34,856 bases of DNA, from assembly GCA_016987375.1 (NCBI GenBank), contig PJRA01000506.1:688393-723248 (forward strand), in the 5' to 3' direction. Source of the DNA: Brachionus koreanus (taxonomy: Eukaryota > Rotifera > Eurotatoria > Ploima > Brachionidae). Below are positions 1-9,846 of the stretch, piece after piece. Under the pieces are notes generated by a model that had not been told where the DNA came from, searched no databases, and saw nothing but the letters and a program-made list of their open reading frames with translations. Within the stretch, counting starts at the first letter, position 1, and every line of letters starts with the position of its first letter. Both the position numbers and the translations under genes were made by a program.

Positions 1-61
1 TATAAATCTGTTTAAAAAGATAAAAAATATATTTTAATAATCTATAATAATATGAAATTTA

Positions 62-67
62 TTTATT
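62..67 (-). terminator. Poly(A) signal of MFAP1
   Basis: AATAAA on the minus strand about 60 nt downstream of the MFAP1 stop codon, the expected place for 3'-end formation. In DNA this AT-rich such hexamers are common, so only position supports it. Confidence 0.5.
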
Positions 68-125
68 TAATGAATAATAAAAAATAACAAAATTTACAAG
101 TAAAGTTTTTTAATGAGTAAAACGA

Positions 126-1445
126 TTACTTTTTTCGTTTAAATGAAGGATTGTCGAAAACTTGTTTCGTTCCTCCACCTCGTCCAGTCAGGAATTTTTC
201 TTGATTTGTCCATGGATCATCTTCACGTCTAGTAGTATCCTGATCCAACAAATGAGTGTACTTTGTGCGTCCAGCCATACCGAAATTCTTAACTTGCATA
301 ACCTTTGGCAAAATTGTTTTATCAAAATGATCTTCCAGAGTTGGCTCAGCATAATTTCTCTTATATAATTCATCGTCTTCATCCATAAAAAATGCACCTC
401 TGTGATAGTATTTTTGTAAAAATTTGTATTTTCCTTTATCGCTTTTGTTTGTGATTTTTTTCGGATTCAATTTCAAAAATTCTAATCTTTCTTCCTCGGT
501 CATATTTCTAATTCGCTGAATTTCTTCTTTTTCCTTTTCAATTCTTTCTTTTTCTTCTCTATCTCGTTTAATTCTTTTCAGTTCTCTTAACTTCCAAGCC
601 TCATAATCCGTTTCATCCAACTCATCATCAGTTGCAAATTCACAGACAATATTTTCATCATTCTCTTTTTCAGACATTTTTTCTCTTGAAACTTCATCTT
701 GAATAATTTTACGAGTTTGTCTAACAGATTCCTCATGAAGACGTTCACGTTCACGCTCCAATTCTATCTGTCGTTTTTCTTCTTCTTCTCTTTCTTGAAT
801 AGTTTTTCTATCAGATTTTCTAACAAATACAGGTTTTAGTCTCGGAGCCATGTCTTCGTCTGAGTCAGTATACTCTTCATCTTCATATTCAGACTCTTCG
901 TCTGATTCTTCTTCAGATCCTTGCTGCTGTTTTTCCTCTTCTATTTTCATCATTTCTTCCTGATGCTGAAGAGCTCTTTGCTTTAGTTCCATTCTTCGCT
1001 TAAATCGCTCATCTTCGTCCATTTCTTCTTCTTTATCCGATTCTTCTTTTACTTTAACTTCTACTGTTTCAGCAATATCCTCATCATTTTCTTCAATTAT
1101 TGAAGGTTCAATAATTTGACGGTGTCGGCGTATCCTAGCTTCAGTTGATTCAAAATCTGGTTTCTCAATTTCTGCTAAGCGTCTTAGTCGTCTATCATCA
1201 TCTATTTGACGAGGTTCGATTGCTAGTTGAACTTTTTGTTCATTTTCCTCGTGTCCTTCTTCTGATTCTGACGAAGCGGACTCATCTGATTCAGGTGCAT
1301 ATTTGGGACGTTCACCAGCTACATACCGTTTAACTTTTACTTTTTGCATGGAAATTTCCCCTTTTTCGTTGCGTACTGGCACCGCACCTGCTGTACCAGT
1401 CAGTGGCCCTCTCACAATTGGCCGCATAGGTCGATTAGTTTCCAT
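126..1445 (-). CDS. MFAP1: Microfibrillar-associated protein 1 (MFAP1), spliceosome-associated
   Basis: Single coding exon, 439 aa, the same length as the human protein as I recall it. Despite the name, MFAP1 is a nuclear component of the spliceosomal B complex that works with Prp38 in pre-mRNA splicing. Visible signatures: the N-terminal block TAGAVPVRNEKGEIS (res. 18-32) followed by KVKVKRYV; a long acidic, Glu/Arg-rich, helical middle (res. 50-310); the block EYTDSDEDMAPRLKPVFVRK; and the conserved C-terminal MFAP1 domain with KYKFLQKYYHRGAFFMDEDD and KTILPKVMQVKNFG. The start is the ATG that puts the conserved N-terminal block in place. A TTTATT on the plus strand at 62-67 gives an AATAAA signal 60 bp past the stop. 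A 3' splice-like AG lies 9 nt before the ATG. Shares a divergent intergenic region with the glycosyltransferase gene. Function by homology; identity essentially certain. Confidence 0.97.
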   Translation of the reverse strand: METNRPMRPIVRGPLTGTAGAVPVRNEKGEISMQKVKVKRYVAGERPKYAPESDESASSESEEGHEENEQKVQLAIEPRQIDDDRRLRRLAEIEKPDFESTEARIRRHRQIIEPSIIEENDEDIAETVEVKVKEESDKEEEMDEDERFKRRMELKQRALQHQEEMMKIEEEKQQQGSEEESDEESEYEDEEYTDSDEDMAPRLKPVFVRKSDRKTIQEREEEEKRQIELERERERLHEESVRQTRKIIQDEVSREKMSEKENDENIVCEFATDDELDETDYEAWKLRELKRIKRDREEKERIEKEKEEIQRIRNMTEEERLEFLKLNPKKITNKSDKGKYKFLQKYYHRGAFFMDEDDELYKRNYAEPTLEDHFDKTILPKVMQVKNFGMAGRTKYTHLLDQDTTRREDDPWTNQEKFLTGRGGGTKQVFDNPSFKRKK

Positions 1446-2008
1446 TCTAATTCTCTATTTTATTAAAAAGAGAACTTATGGTATTATAAATAATAATAAT
1501 TGAAAAATTGTATACTAGTGGCGAAATTAAATTTTCTAATCATTATTTAGTTAACTTTAACTCATAAATTTCAATAAATAATCTTTGTCTAGCTGAATAT
1601 ATATATATGTATATTTTAATCAATTATGTTTTTTACAGTAATTTAGGAATTAATTTATGGTTATTAAATTTTATAATTAAAATTTAAAAAAAATTTAATA
1701 ATTACAATTGACAGTATTTTTTTAAAATATTTTAATTAAATAAATTTTTTATTTTAGTGATTGATTAAAATAGAAAGAATTTTTGTTTTGCTTGTAATTG
1801 AATTTCACAATACCGATTTTTCATCAAAATTAATATTTTATATCGAGGAATTAAATTCTTTTCCCAAAATTATTTTCAAAATTGAAGCCAAATTCAAAAA
1901 TTTTAAATTCTATTACACACCATAGTTTAGATTTTTTTTATAAAAAAATCAAGCAAAACTTAAAAAACGAAAACTAATTATAAAAATCCAACAATTTCAA
2001 AAACTAAA
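1446..2008. promoter_or_regulatory. Divergent intergenic region between MFAP1 and the glycosyltransferase gene
   Basis: 563 bp between two divergent start codons, so it must hold both promoters unless distant 5'UTR exons exist. I see no clear TATA box in a supporting position. On the MFAP1 side an AG at 1456-1455 (minus strand) lies 9 nt before the ATG. The stretch also contains one copy (about 1711-1838) of a dispersed AT-rich repeat described below. Confidence 0.45.
1711..1838 (+). repeat. Dispersed AT-rich repeat, copy 1
   Basis: Shares two ordered landmarks with the segment at 28854-28992: AGTATTTTTTTAA, then about 80-90 bp later GAAAGAATTTTTGTT (versus GGAAGAATTTTTATT) and TTGAATTTCACAATACC (versus TTGAATTTCACATTACC). 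The order and spacing make chance similarity of AT-rich DNA unlikely. Diverged; no coding potential and no ends that I can define. Confidence 0.5.
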
Positions 2009-5000
2009 ATGAGCTCTTACAAATTTTTAGATCTTAATTTTTTTGAATTCGTTGATTTAGATTCAAGAAAAGAAAATTTTGGTTTCATAATGGCTTTGGT
2101 TTTAGTTATTTTATTTTTGCAAGTAAGTGTTCAGATGACTGAGCCTTTAAATTTTTTCTTATGTTCTAATTAGTAATATCTAGAAATGAGTCAAAAACCT
2201 TTGATAGATGAACGTAAGAAAACACTAGTTTGGACCCAAAATTATTTTTTTATATGGCGCAGATATTTTGAACAAAAAATAAAATCTCTCAGCTGAGCTC
2301 TTGATTTTAATCAAAAAATTAATTAAGCATAAAAATTACTTAAACGAACTCTGTTTTTTAAAAATTTTGGAATTTTTATTTACTTTTAATAGTGAAATTT
2401 TAAAATTGCTTTGTGCTCTAAAAAAAATTTATTTTTGTATTTAAAAAACTAAAAAAGTGTTTGTCTTAAAGTTTCATCAATTATTTTATTGAAAAAATGA
2501 AAATTAGAATTTGAAAAAAAAATTATCTTTGAGATAAATTGATTTTAATTGCCGGCAGTGATTTTAATAATAAAACAACTAAAATGAAAAATTCAAATAT
2601 TTCTAATTTTAATTTGTTTCAGGACAAAAAAAGCATGAAAAAGTAAGAATTAAGCCAATTGGAAATTATTTAATTAAATACTAAGATTTCGTTATTTAAG
2701 TAAACTAAAAATTCGAAATTTATTTTTTGTTTAGAATTTTTATAAGTTTATTGTTCAACTCAATTCAAAGTCAGGTTTTTTTATCATTTATATGTTTTCA
2801 AACAATAAGTGTAAAATTAGTCTAATTTTAAATTAATATTTGTTAAATCATAAAATAAAAAAAAATTCAAAATAAATTAGACTTATTTCTCATTCTGATA
2901 AAATTTTAAATATAATATAAAAAATTAATAAAAAACTTTTGTTTATAGCAGATATTCAAATTGAAAATTGGTTCTTTTAAATAAAATATTTCCGGTTTCC
3001 GTACCGGTAATATAAGAAATAAACAGGATACATTTTAATTCTAATAAATATCAAGAATAATAAACTTTCCTAAATAATTTTTTATATACAATAAAAATAA
3101 GTCAAGAATAATTTAAGATCAAATTTATTTTTTAGTTCCTAAAATACATTATATAACTAAAACAAAAGCCGACGAGTGTATCATTTAAAGTTAGAAAAAA
3201 TTAATTGCCAAAATAAAAGATTTTTATTTTGTTTTTTAATTTTTAGTATGAGAAAAAAAAAACAGAATTAAAACTCAATTTTCTTGAGAATTTATTTTGC
3301 AAAATAAATATATATTTGATGACAGAACAAATAAATCAAATAAATTTAATTTTTTTAAATTCTTGAATATAATATCTAAAAAGCAAATATAGAAATAATT
3401 TTTAATCAAATATTTAATTATCTGATTATGCAATCCTATCAAAACTAATAGCCGATCGATTTTAATGCAGATGCTTTTGTCGTTTAATATCCATGTTTCC
3501 TAAAAATTTGCTGAATTCTTAATTTTCTAGTCAAATTATGTATATTTTTGCATGAGGCTAGTGGTTGCTGATTGATATAGAAAAAAATTATCAATGATTT
3601 ATCACAAGAATACACAATATCAATGATTTATTGTAGGTATTTAACGAAAACGTGATAAGTAGTATTGAATTTCTCCATACGCCCCGCCAACTAAACAAAT
3701 CACGAAAATTTCTAACCGGTTTAGCCTTCCAAACTAATTAAGCTTAAATTTTACACACAAAAAAAATAAAACAGAGCTAACACGAAAACCTGACCACTTC
3801 AAATCGAGCTTTCTACTCAAACATAATTTTTGTTTTTTTTTGTTGTTGTTGTTGAATTAATATAAAACTGAAAAGAAAATTTACCTAAATTAAGTAGGGT
3901 TCTTAGTTGTAGTCGTTTTTATTGGATATATTTGTATTTAAAAAGAGAATAAATGAAAAAATATAGAGAGTGGTTGCTTTGAATAGTTGATTTGAAAAAT
4001 TTATGATTTCGGTTACGAAATTTGTTTAACTTCGAAAATTCAAAATTTAAAAGAAATAGATCCAAAACTTGAACAAAAACAAGAAAATGAAATATGGACA
4101 TATTTTTATAGTAATTGGATTTTTCCTGGCCATTAAATGGTAATTTTTTTTTCAAATTGATTAAGCTGAGTTAGGCTGAAATTTAAATTCTGGGTTAATT
4201 TGACTAAAATGTTTTTTTTTTTTAATTTTCAAACTTATTAACTATTTTTCAAATTTAAACTTAACAAGTATTTATTGAAAAGTTTAATTATAATAAATAT
4301 TGCATGATTACAAATTTTGAATTAATTAAATTTTTTTGTTCTATTTAAAGTCAGAATATCAAAGAAAAATTTGAGTCATTTATAAACAGACAATGTCCAG
4401 AATTGGACACAACGCGAATCGGACTTATTTTCATTTTTCTTCCTCAACGTAATATCGATGTTCAAACATTTCAAAGCAAGAGTTCGGAAGGACTCATATT
4501 CAAAACAAATCACTATTTTTCGCTTCTCACACTGAGCAAGCTATTTAAACCGAATTCAACCAACAGAGCCTTGTTCTATTACATAAACGACGTTAGAAAG
4601 CCAACAAGCAATCACTACAATCAATGGCTTAACGATTCTTACTGGAGCTCAAAGCTGCCAGTTGAAGCATTTAAATTCATCAATCTTGATTATAAATTAG
4701 AAGGAAATGATTTTAATCTTTTGGAATTAGTAAATCAAATAAAGGACGATTCACCGAGCCTATTTGATTTGTCCAAAGATAAATATCTTCTAGTAACTAG
4801 TGATGTAGTTATTGGACCCAAAATATTTTCATGTTTTATCGAAGATCTAATTTCTATAAGTCAAGATACGTCCAACATACTAAGCACAGAGTACATTAAA
4901 GCTCAGAGTCAGAAGCAATGCTACGATGCCATTAACCGAAATCAAAACAACTTCTATTCTTTTCTGTACAAATTTGACTATATTCATAATTTGAATGACT

Positions 5001-6094
5001 TTAGTGGAATATTAATATGGAATAATCGTTTTACAAGCAATATAACCCAAGAGTTTGTTAATTTTAACAATTTTTACAAATGCACATACCGCAACGATGT
5101 AATAAAAGAGTCAAAAGATGATTTTTTCGATTCGTTATGCATTTTTGGCTTTGAATTAGCTATTTATGAATCACCCATACTCCAAGATTTATTCTACGAT
5201 GATAAAAATAATTTCAAAAATTTTGCTCGAAAGCATTTATTCGGAAGTTCAAAGCCGATAAAATACGAAATTTCAAACAGTCCAGTCATACCGAACATAG
5301 TACATCTAATATGGTTTAGTCCGAATCCGTTTAGGAAAATGAAATTTATAGAATATTTGTGTCTAAAGAGCATTATTTATGTCTTGAAACCAGATAAAAT
5401 ACGAATACACGGAGATCATGAACCTGATGACTGCAAATATTGGAAAGAGCTAAGCAAAAATCCCAAAATTGAATGGGTATTTAGAGAAAAACCTTTGTAC
5501 AAATATAATCAAAATTTTAGTCAATCGCCTATTCAACATTTGGCTGATGTCGCTCGACTTGAGGTCATGTATGAAGAAGGAGGCATTTACAGTGATTTTG
5601 ATATTCTATGGGTAAAGCCGCTTGAAAAATTTAGGTACATGAATGTTGATTTGATTGCTTCAAACGATTTGACAAGTTATTGCCATGAATTTCCATTTAA
5701 TATACAAATTGGGGCTTTTATGGCTCCAAAAAAGTCAGAATTTTTGAAACTTTGGCTAAATGGCTACCAAGAAAAGTATCATTTGTTTCCTGGTGACTAC
5801 GTAGCTGTGTCAATGTGTGAACCTTACAAGCTTTATGAAAAGTATCCGCATAAAGTTTTTATTGAAAATAGACTGCAGATGATTTTTTTCAATGGTTGGT
5901 CAGCTTTTATACCAAGATACATTGATATTGAACAAGAAAAATTAAAAGAATTTAACGAAAATTTAGACTGGTTAAACGATGGAACTCATGGATATCATTT
6001 ACCTAGACATAATGAATTATATACAGAAATGGATTTCAAAAATGCTAATAAATCTTTACCAATTAAAATAGCCGAGTACATTTTAAATCTTTGA
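2009..6094 (+). CDS. GT32-like (DXD) glycosyltransferase, type II membrane protein, three exons
   Basis: Exons 2009-2122, 2623-2642 (a 20-nt microexon) and 4351-6094 join in phase (114+20+1744 nt) to 625 aa. Exon 1 ends at a consensus GTAAGT donor; the microexon lies between TTTCAG and GTAAGA. The N terminus has a charged cytoplasmic tail and one short hydrophobic anchor (res. about 24-37), the topology of Golgi glycosyltransferases. Res. about 355-625 match the glycosyltransferase sugar-binding DXD family (GT32): IPNIVHLIWF start, LADVARLEVMYEEGG, then YSDFDILW with the metal- and nucleotide-sugar-binding D460-F-D462. The large exon has no ATG at its front, which is why upstream exons are needed. 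Res. about 50-350 form a second region that I do not recognise. Donor and acceptor sugars cannot be read from the sequence. The catalytic half is secure, the first two exons fairly likely. An AATAAA follows 28 bp after the stop. Confidence 0.78.
2123..4350 (+). other. Introns 1 and 2 of the glycosyltransferase gene
   Basis: Intron 1 is 2123-2622 and intron 2 is 2643-4350, much longer than the 46-70 bp introns elsewhere in the window. Intron 2 holds a short direct repeat (TATCAATGATTTAT at 3589 and 3620) and a slightly GC-richer patch at 3650-3800. I see no gene inside either intron. Confidence 0.6.
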
Positions 6095-6121
6095 AAGTGC
6101 CTGAATTTGTTATAATTTTTA

Positions 6122-6127
6122 AATAAA
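6122..6127 (+). terminator. Poly(A) signal of the glycosyltransferase gene
   Basis: AATAAA beginning 28 nt downstream of the stop codon at 6092-6094, a normal distance for 3'-end formation. Confidence 0.5.
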
Positions 6128-6703
6128 TGTTTATAAAATTTTTCAAAATCCCTTCTTGGTTAAAGAAACGTTATTATACCAATGTAATAAGAATATTTAT
6201 TTTTTTTTGAACCTATTCTTGGCCAAAAAAAACAATATCTGTCTAGCTGAAAAAAACATATTTCAAGCTTGCTTTAACATTCAAATGACAAAAATTTTCT
6301 TTACCATTGATTATCAAAGAATTTTAAAAAAAATTCTAATAGATAATTTAATTTATTTAGTAGTTTAAAACGCTAAATTGCAAAATCTATAGACAACTAA
6401 TATTATTTATTATTCTTAGCTATCTTAAATTTTGAAATCTATCCATGAGAAACAGAAATAATTCATTAAAATTAAAAGCTTTTACCATCAAATTTTTTCT
6501 ACTGCTTCAGACAATCAATGAAGGAAGATTTGACTATTTTTTTGTCAATACAACAACTGCTATATGCTGGTAAATTTTTTGGTAATTTAAAATCTACTGA
6601 TTATTTTATCTAAAATAAAATTTTTACTTCTTTTTTTTAGATCTTTTTTAAAATCTTTGTTGGTGCTTTATTTTATGACTTTTTTTCTTCAGAAAAAATA
6701 TTG

Positions 6704-6800
6704 TAAGAATAAAAGGTACAACAAATAATGTTGAACTCTGTTGAAGTATTTTTTTAACTTTATTTTATTTTAGTAAATTTTAATTGGCATTTAATGATTA
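6704..6800 (+). repeat. Dispersed AT-rich repeat, copy 2
   Basis: Resembles the left half of the copy at 28854: AAAGGT-CAACAAA--ATGTTG followed by AGTATTTTTTTAA and TTTTATTTTAGTAAATTTTA. The 13-bp hairpin of copy 3 is eroded here (only CAAC/GTTG is left). Confidence 0.5.
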
Positions 6801-6911
6801 CTTTTGTTATTTTTATGCAATTTAAAAACAAAAATACTGAAGTTAGGATTATTTTTAATTATCAATTACAAAATTAATAAAAAGTGTCTATTATACTCAA
6901 AATATATTCAT

Positions 6912-7353
6912 TTTTTATTCATCGGAAACAAATCAACTAAATTGAAACAATAATTCTTGAAAATTAACATCCCAAGTCAGATTCTCAATTGCACGCTTGC
7001 ATATCCATAAATTATTCTGAAAGGGACAAGTTAGGTGTTCTTTAGCTATAACCATGGGAAAACTATAAAAAGGCAAACAGATTTTACCTTTTCACATAGT
7101 ATTTTTTCTAGGAATAGCATTGGAGATAATGTTAGGAATTTCTTCTACAAAAGACATTGTTTCTTCAAATTTTAAATTGGGTTTTTTAGAGATAAGTAGA
7201 AATTTATACGCTAAAAGATGAATGAAGCCTAATAGATAATCGAAAATCAAAATTTCGTTTTGAAATTTGGTTTAAGCTTAATCAATAATTTTTAGATTTT
7301 ATTTTTAAGTATTATTGTTTCAATTTAGTTAATTTGTTTCCGATAAATAAAAA
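6912..7353. mobile_element. Inverted-repeat element of 442 bp (MITE-like or inverted duplication)
   Basis: The left arm 6912-6965 and right arm 7300-7353 are reverse complements over about 54 bp with roughly five mismatches; the core ATCGGAAACAAAT-AACTAAA is shared with one change. The interior of about 330 bp has no open reading frame of note and no similarity to the arms. I could not see a target-site duplication. The right edge directly abuts the GCGTTTC of the next feature, so the element may be part of a larger composite. Confidence 0.65.
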
Positions 7354-7520
7354 GCGTTTCGTCTGATTAGACAGCCCTTCACTAGCTCAGGTCTGATTTG
7401 TCCTCTGTGTCCGCTTCTAGACGGTCCACCGGTAAATTACACTTGCTAAAATTTATGTTGGTCTCTGACTCTTGAACAAAGCTACGTTTTCAATATGATC
7501 AATTTAAAGATTAAAATTTT
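7354..7520 (-). mobile_element. Penelope-like retroelement tail candidate with degenerate hammerhead-like motif
   Basis: A GC-richer island in very AT-rich surroundings. On the minus strand it carries CTAGTGAAG, then a short stem GTCT-AATC-AGAC (7372-7361), then GAAACGC (7360-7354). The arrangement of (near-)CUGAUGA, stem II and GAAAC is that of hammerhead ribozymes, which occur in the pseudo-LTRs of Penelope-like elements. The first core box is altered, so activity is unlikely. No reverse transcriptase or GIY-YIG coding is visible. Assignment is by motif resemblance only. Confidence 0.35.
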
Positions 7521-8878
7521 TTAAATCTAAATAAATAAATTCCATTGACATTTTAAAAAATATTCGATTTTTGGACGGACACTTTTGGTCAAATTAACAA
7601 ATTTTTCAAAAAAAAAATTCTTTTAACAAAAATAAAATTAGAATGATGATACTGTTGTTTTAAGTTTTGTAAGTAAATCAGTAAAAATCTACAAATTCAT
7701 ACTTTTTGAGCTTTTAAAGTTTTTGTTTTATTGAAGCTTATTTGATTGGGAAACTTAATAAATGTTTCAAATTTTAATTATTTTTGAAATTATTATTAAT
7801 AAAAACTGCTTTCTTATCAATATATTCATCTAACAAAGCTTTATCCACCATACAAAGTCCCGCTGATTTTAAAAATTCTTAATCAAGTTGTCTAGACAAA
7901 AAAAAAATTAATAGTGACCGAATCCATAAACCTCATTTTGATTTTTAATATTTTATTTTTATTATTTAGATAATAAAAAACTAAGAGAAAAACAAATTGA
8001 CTCTAAAGAAAAAATACATTTTGGTTTTAAGAATTAGTTCAAGTACAACCAAAAAATAAATCAAGATCATGCTGTTTTTTTATGGATAAATGAGTTTATG
8101 TTGAATTTTATTGTTTTAATATTACATTAACAAATATTGATTATTATTTTAAAATTAAATTCAAAACTCAATTATTAAAAAAAAATTATTACAGATATTT
8201 AAAATTTTGTAAAGAGTGTTTATATATTTATGGCACCAATTGTAGATAATTTTTTGAGAATTTTGAAAAATTTAATTTTTATTTAGTTTTTTCAAGCATT
8301 TAAAAAGTCATGGTTTAATTTTTTCAAATAAAGAATTTTATTAAAAAAAATTACACGTTTTTTTTTTTATCAAGTTGATTAAGGATTTCAAATTTTTTTG
8401 TGCAACATATCTTATTAATATATTTAGAGTTTTAATATAATAATAATTTAAAAAAAATTTAATAGTATTATAAAATTTAATGATAATTTTAAAATCAACT
8501 ATTAATATTTTGATTTGCAACGGATGTAAAATTAATGAAAAATATTAACTTCATTAATAATTTAAATTTAATGTAAAAGATAAACTTATGTTTGGGTCAA
8601 AATTGTTTTAAATGTAAATTATAAACTATTAAATCTTTCATATCAAAATCAAATTAATGTTGATATTTCTGAAAGTTTCTGATTTAAAATTGGTCGGATT
8701 AAAGAAAAATAAAATATCAAATTATTATTAAATTAAAAGCTTTCTAATAATCAAAACTAATTTTTTTATAAATAAATCACTTGTAAAAATTTTTATCCTC
8801 TCCTTCCTATTATTCTAAATAAGCTAATAAAATAACAATTCTAGTAAATAAATATGTGAAAATAAAAATAAAATAAGA
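7521..8878. other. Intergenic, AT-rich
   Basis: About 1.36 kb with homopolymer runs and no open frame, RNA gene or repeat that I can support. Confidence 0.5.
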
Positions 8879-8881
8879 TTT

Positions 8882-8953
8882 ATCTTTCAGTGCTGGTTAT
8901 ATCGACACATTAATAGTAATCAGACGGCTCTTCCAGCAATTTCATCATAGATA
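8882..8953 (-). ncRNA. C/D box snoRNA, copy B, downstream of RpS16
   Basis: Minus-strand order: terminal stem TTTATCT (8955-8949), C box ATGATGA (8948-8942), internal D' box CTGA, D box CTGA (8890-8887), closing stem AGATAAA (8885-8879). The stem is 7 bp and perfect. It differs from the copy in RpS16 intron 3 at only two positions across about 60 nt, while the outer stem sequences are completely different yet both pair. This is the pattern expected of a duplicated functional snoRNA. It lies about 155 bp beyond the RpS16 stop and beyond a likely poly(A) signal, so its host transcript is unclear: read-through, an unannotated terminal intron, or its own promoter. Confidence 0.82.
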
Positions 8954-9006
8954 AATAAAAAAAAAATTTAAATCAAAAATTTAATTTCATTTCTTTCGAG
9001 AGTGAT

Positions 9007-9012
9007 TTTATT
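9007..9012 (-). terminator. Poly(A) signal of RpS16
   Basis: AATAAA on the minus strand about 92 nt after the RpS16 stop. If used, snoRNA copy B lies outside the mature mRNA. Confidence 0.45.
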
Positions 9013-9103
9013 TAACGAAATATATATAATAATTTAAGAATATATTGTACGTATTTCGCATAGAACCACATGCCCAAAAAAATGTAAAATAATTTTTTTT
9101 CGT

Positions 9104-9836
9104 TCATCTGTAAGATTTTTGGAATCTGGCACGAGCACCTGGACCACCAAATTTCTTTGGCTCACATCTTCTTGGATCAGCTACGATCAATGTTCTATCG
9201 TATTGAGTCAAGATGCTTTTAATTTCTTTTTTCGAGGCCTCATCGACGACTAAAAAAATAATTAATAGTAAAAAGTCATTTTTTTAACACTTTTGAGAGA
9301 AAAAATTCAGTGCTGGTTTTATCGACATATTAATAGTAATCAGACGGCTCTTCCAGCAATTTCATCACTATTATCTCTCAAAGTCTCAAATTTTTTTGTA
9401 ATATTTGAAAATTACATTTTTGATAGTAAGCGACTAAAGATTTAGCAATGGCTTGACGGATGGCGTAGACTTGGGCAACTTGACCACCACCCTTAACTCT
9501 AATTCGAATGTCAACAGCTGAGAATTTGTCTCTTCCTAATAAAAGAATTGGCTCTTCTAACTACAATAATTAATTTAGGGTTTTTTAAGATATATTTCTT
9601 TTTCAAATTTTACTTTGTATCTAAGGCATTGGGGTTCGACTAAATGTAATGGTCTTCCGTTGACTCGGATTAAGCCTCTACCTTCGGTGCACAACGAAAC
9701 AGCGGTGGCGTTTTTCTTAAATTTTAGACTAAATTATTATTTATTCCAATAAAAAGATTATAAAGCAAAAAATTAGTATTCTTACTTTTCTACCGAAGCA
9801 CTGAACTCGGTTTTTTACAGGAGCTGGAGTAGACAT
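9104..9836 (-). CDS. RpS16: 40S ribosomal protein S16 (uS9), four exons
   Basis: Exons on the minus strand: 9836-9786, 9715-9614, 9560-9416 and 9249-9104 (51+102+145+146 nt), giving 147 aa against 146 in human. Introns of 70, 53 and 166 bp all have GT..AG ends and consistent phase. Diagnostic blocks: VQCFGRKKNATAV near the N terminus, [65 protein letters not shown] and the C-terminal [14 protein letters not shown] that reaches into the decoding centre. It is a structural protein of the small ribosomal subunit. The longest intron (9415-9250) hosts a C/D box snoRNA, a classic arrangement for ribosomal protein genes. A T-rich AG site (TTTTTCTTTAG) lies 10 nt before the ATG, suggesting a 5'UTR intron or a trans-splice acceptor. 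Confidence 0.96.
9302..9373 (-). ncRNA. C/D box snoRNA, copy A, in RpS16 intron 3
   Basis: Minus strand: outer stem TTTGAGAGA (9382-9374), C box GTGATGA (9368-9362), D' box CTGA (9343-9340), D box CTGA (9310-9307), closing stem TCTCTCAAA (9300-9292). The outer stem is 9 bp and perfect. Just upstream of D' is GGAAGAGCCG, complementary to CGGCTCTTCC, which I recall as a conserved segment of 28S rRNA; by the D-box-plus-five rule it would direct 2'-O-methylation at the C after GG. A further TGCTGG/CCAGCA pairing sits inside the C and D boxes. The rRNA target is from memory; the C/D architecture is directly visible. Confidence 0.88.
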
Positions 9837-9846
9837 TCTGATTTAT

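Larger units (their letters stand above)
6095..6911. other. Intergenic, AT-rich, with a diverged repeat copy
   Basis: No supported gene. Contains copy 2 of the dispersed repeat near 6704-6800: AAAAGGTACAACAAATAATGT and GAAGTATTTTTTTAA correspond to the segments at 28856 and 28889. A short exon-like stretch at 6510-6570 was considered and not accepted. Confidence 0.5.

Noticed and set aside
4053..4109. Plus-strand exon-like segment (EIDPKLEQKQENEIW) inside glycosyltransferase intron 2
   Set aside because: Its flanking splice sites would put it in the wrong phase relative to the microexon and exon 3.
3919..4155. Minus-strand open frame of 78 codons in the glycosyltransferase intron
   Set aside because: Begins with a non-ATG codon, is Phe/Asn/Lys-rich as expected from AT-rich DNA, and lies within an intron on the other strand.
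6510..6570. Exon-like segment after CTTCAG reading TINEGRFDYFFVNTTT
   Set aside because: No partner exons with consistent phase and no recognisable family; downstream of a poly(A) signal.
7381..7395. tRNA A-box-like TAGCTCAGGTCTG, suggesting a tRNA or tRNA-derived SINE
   Set aside because: No matching B box or cloverleaf; the region fits the hammerhead-like reading on the other strand better.
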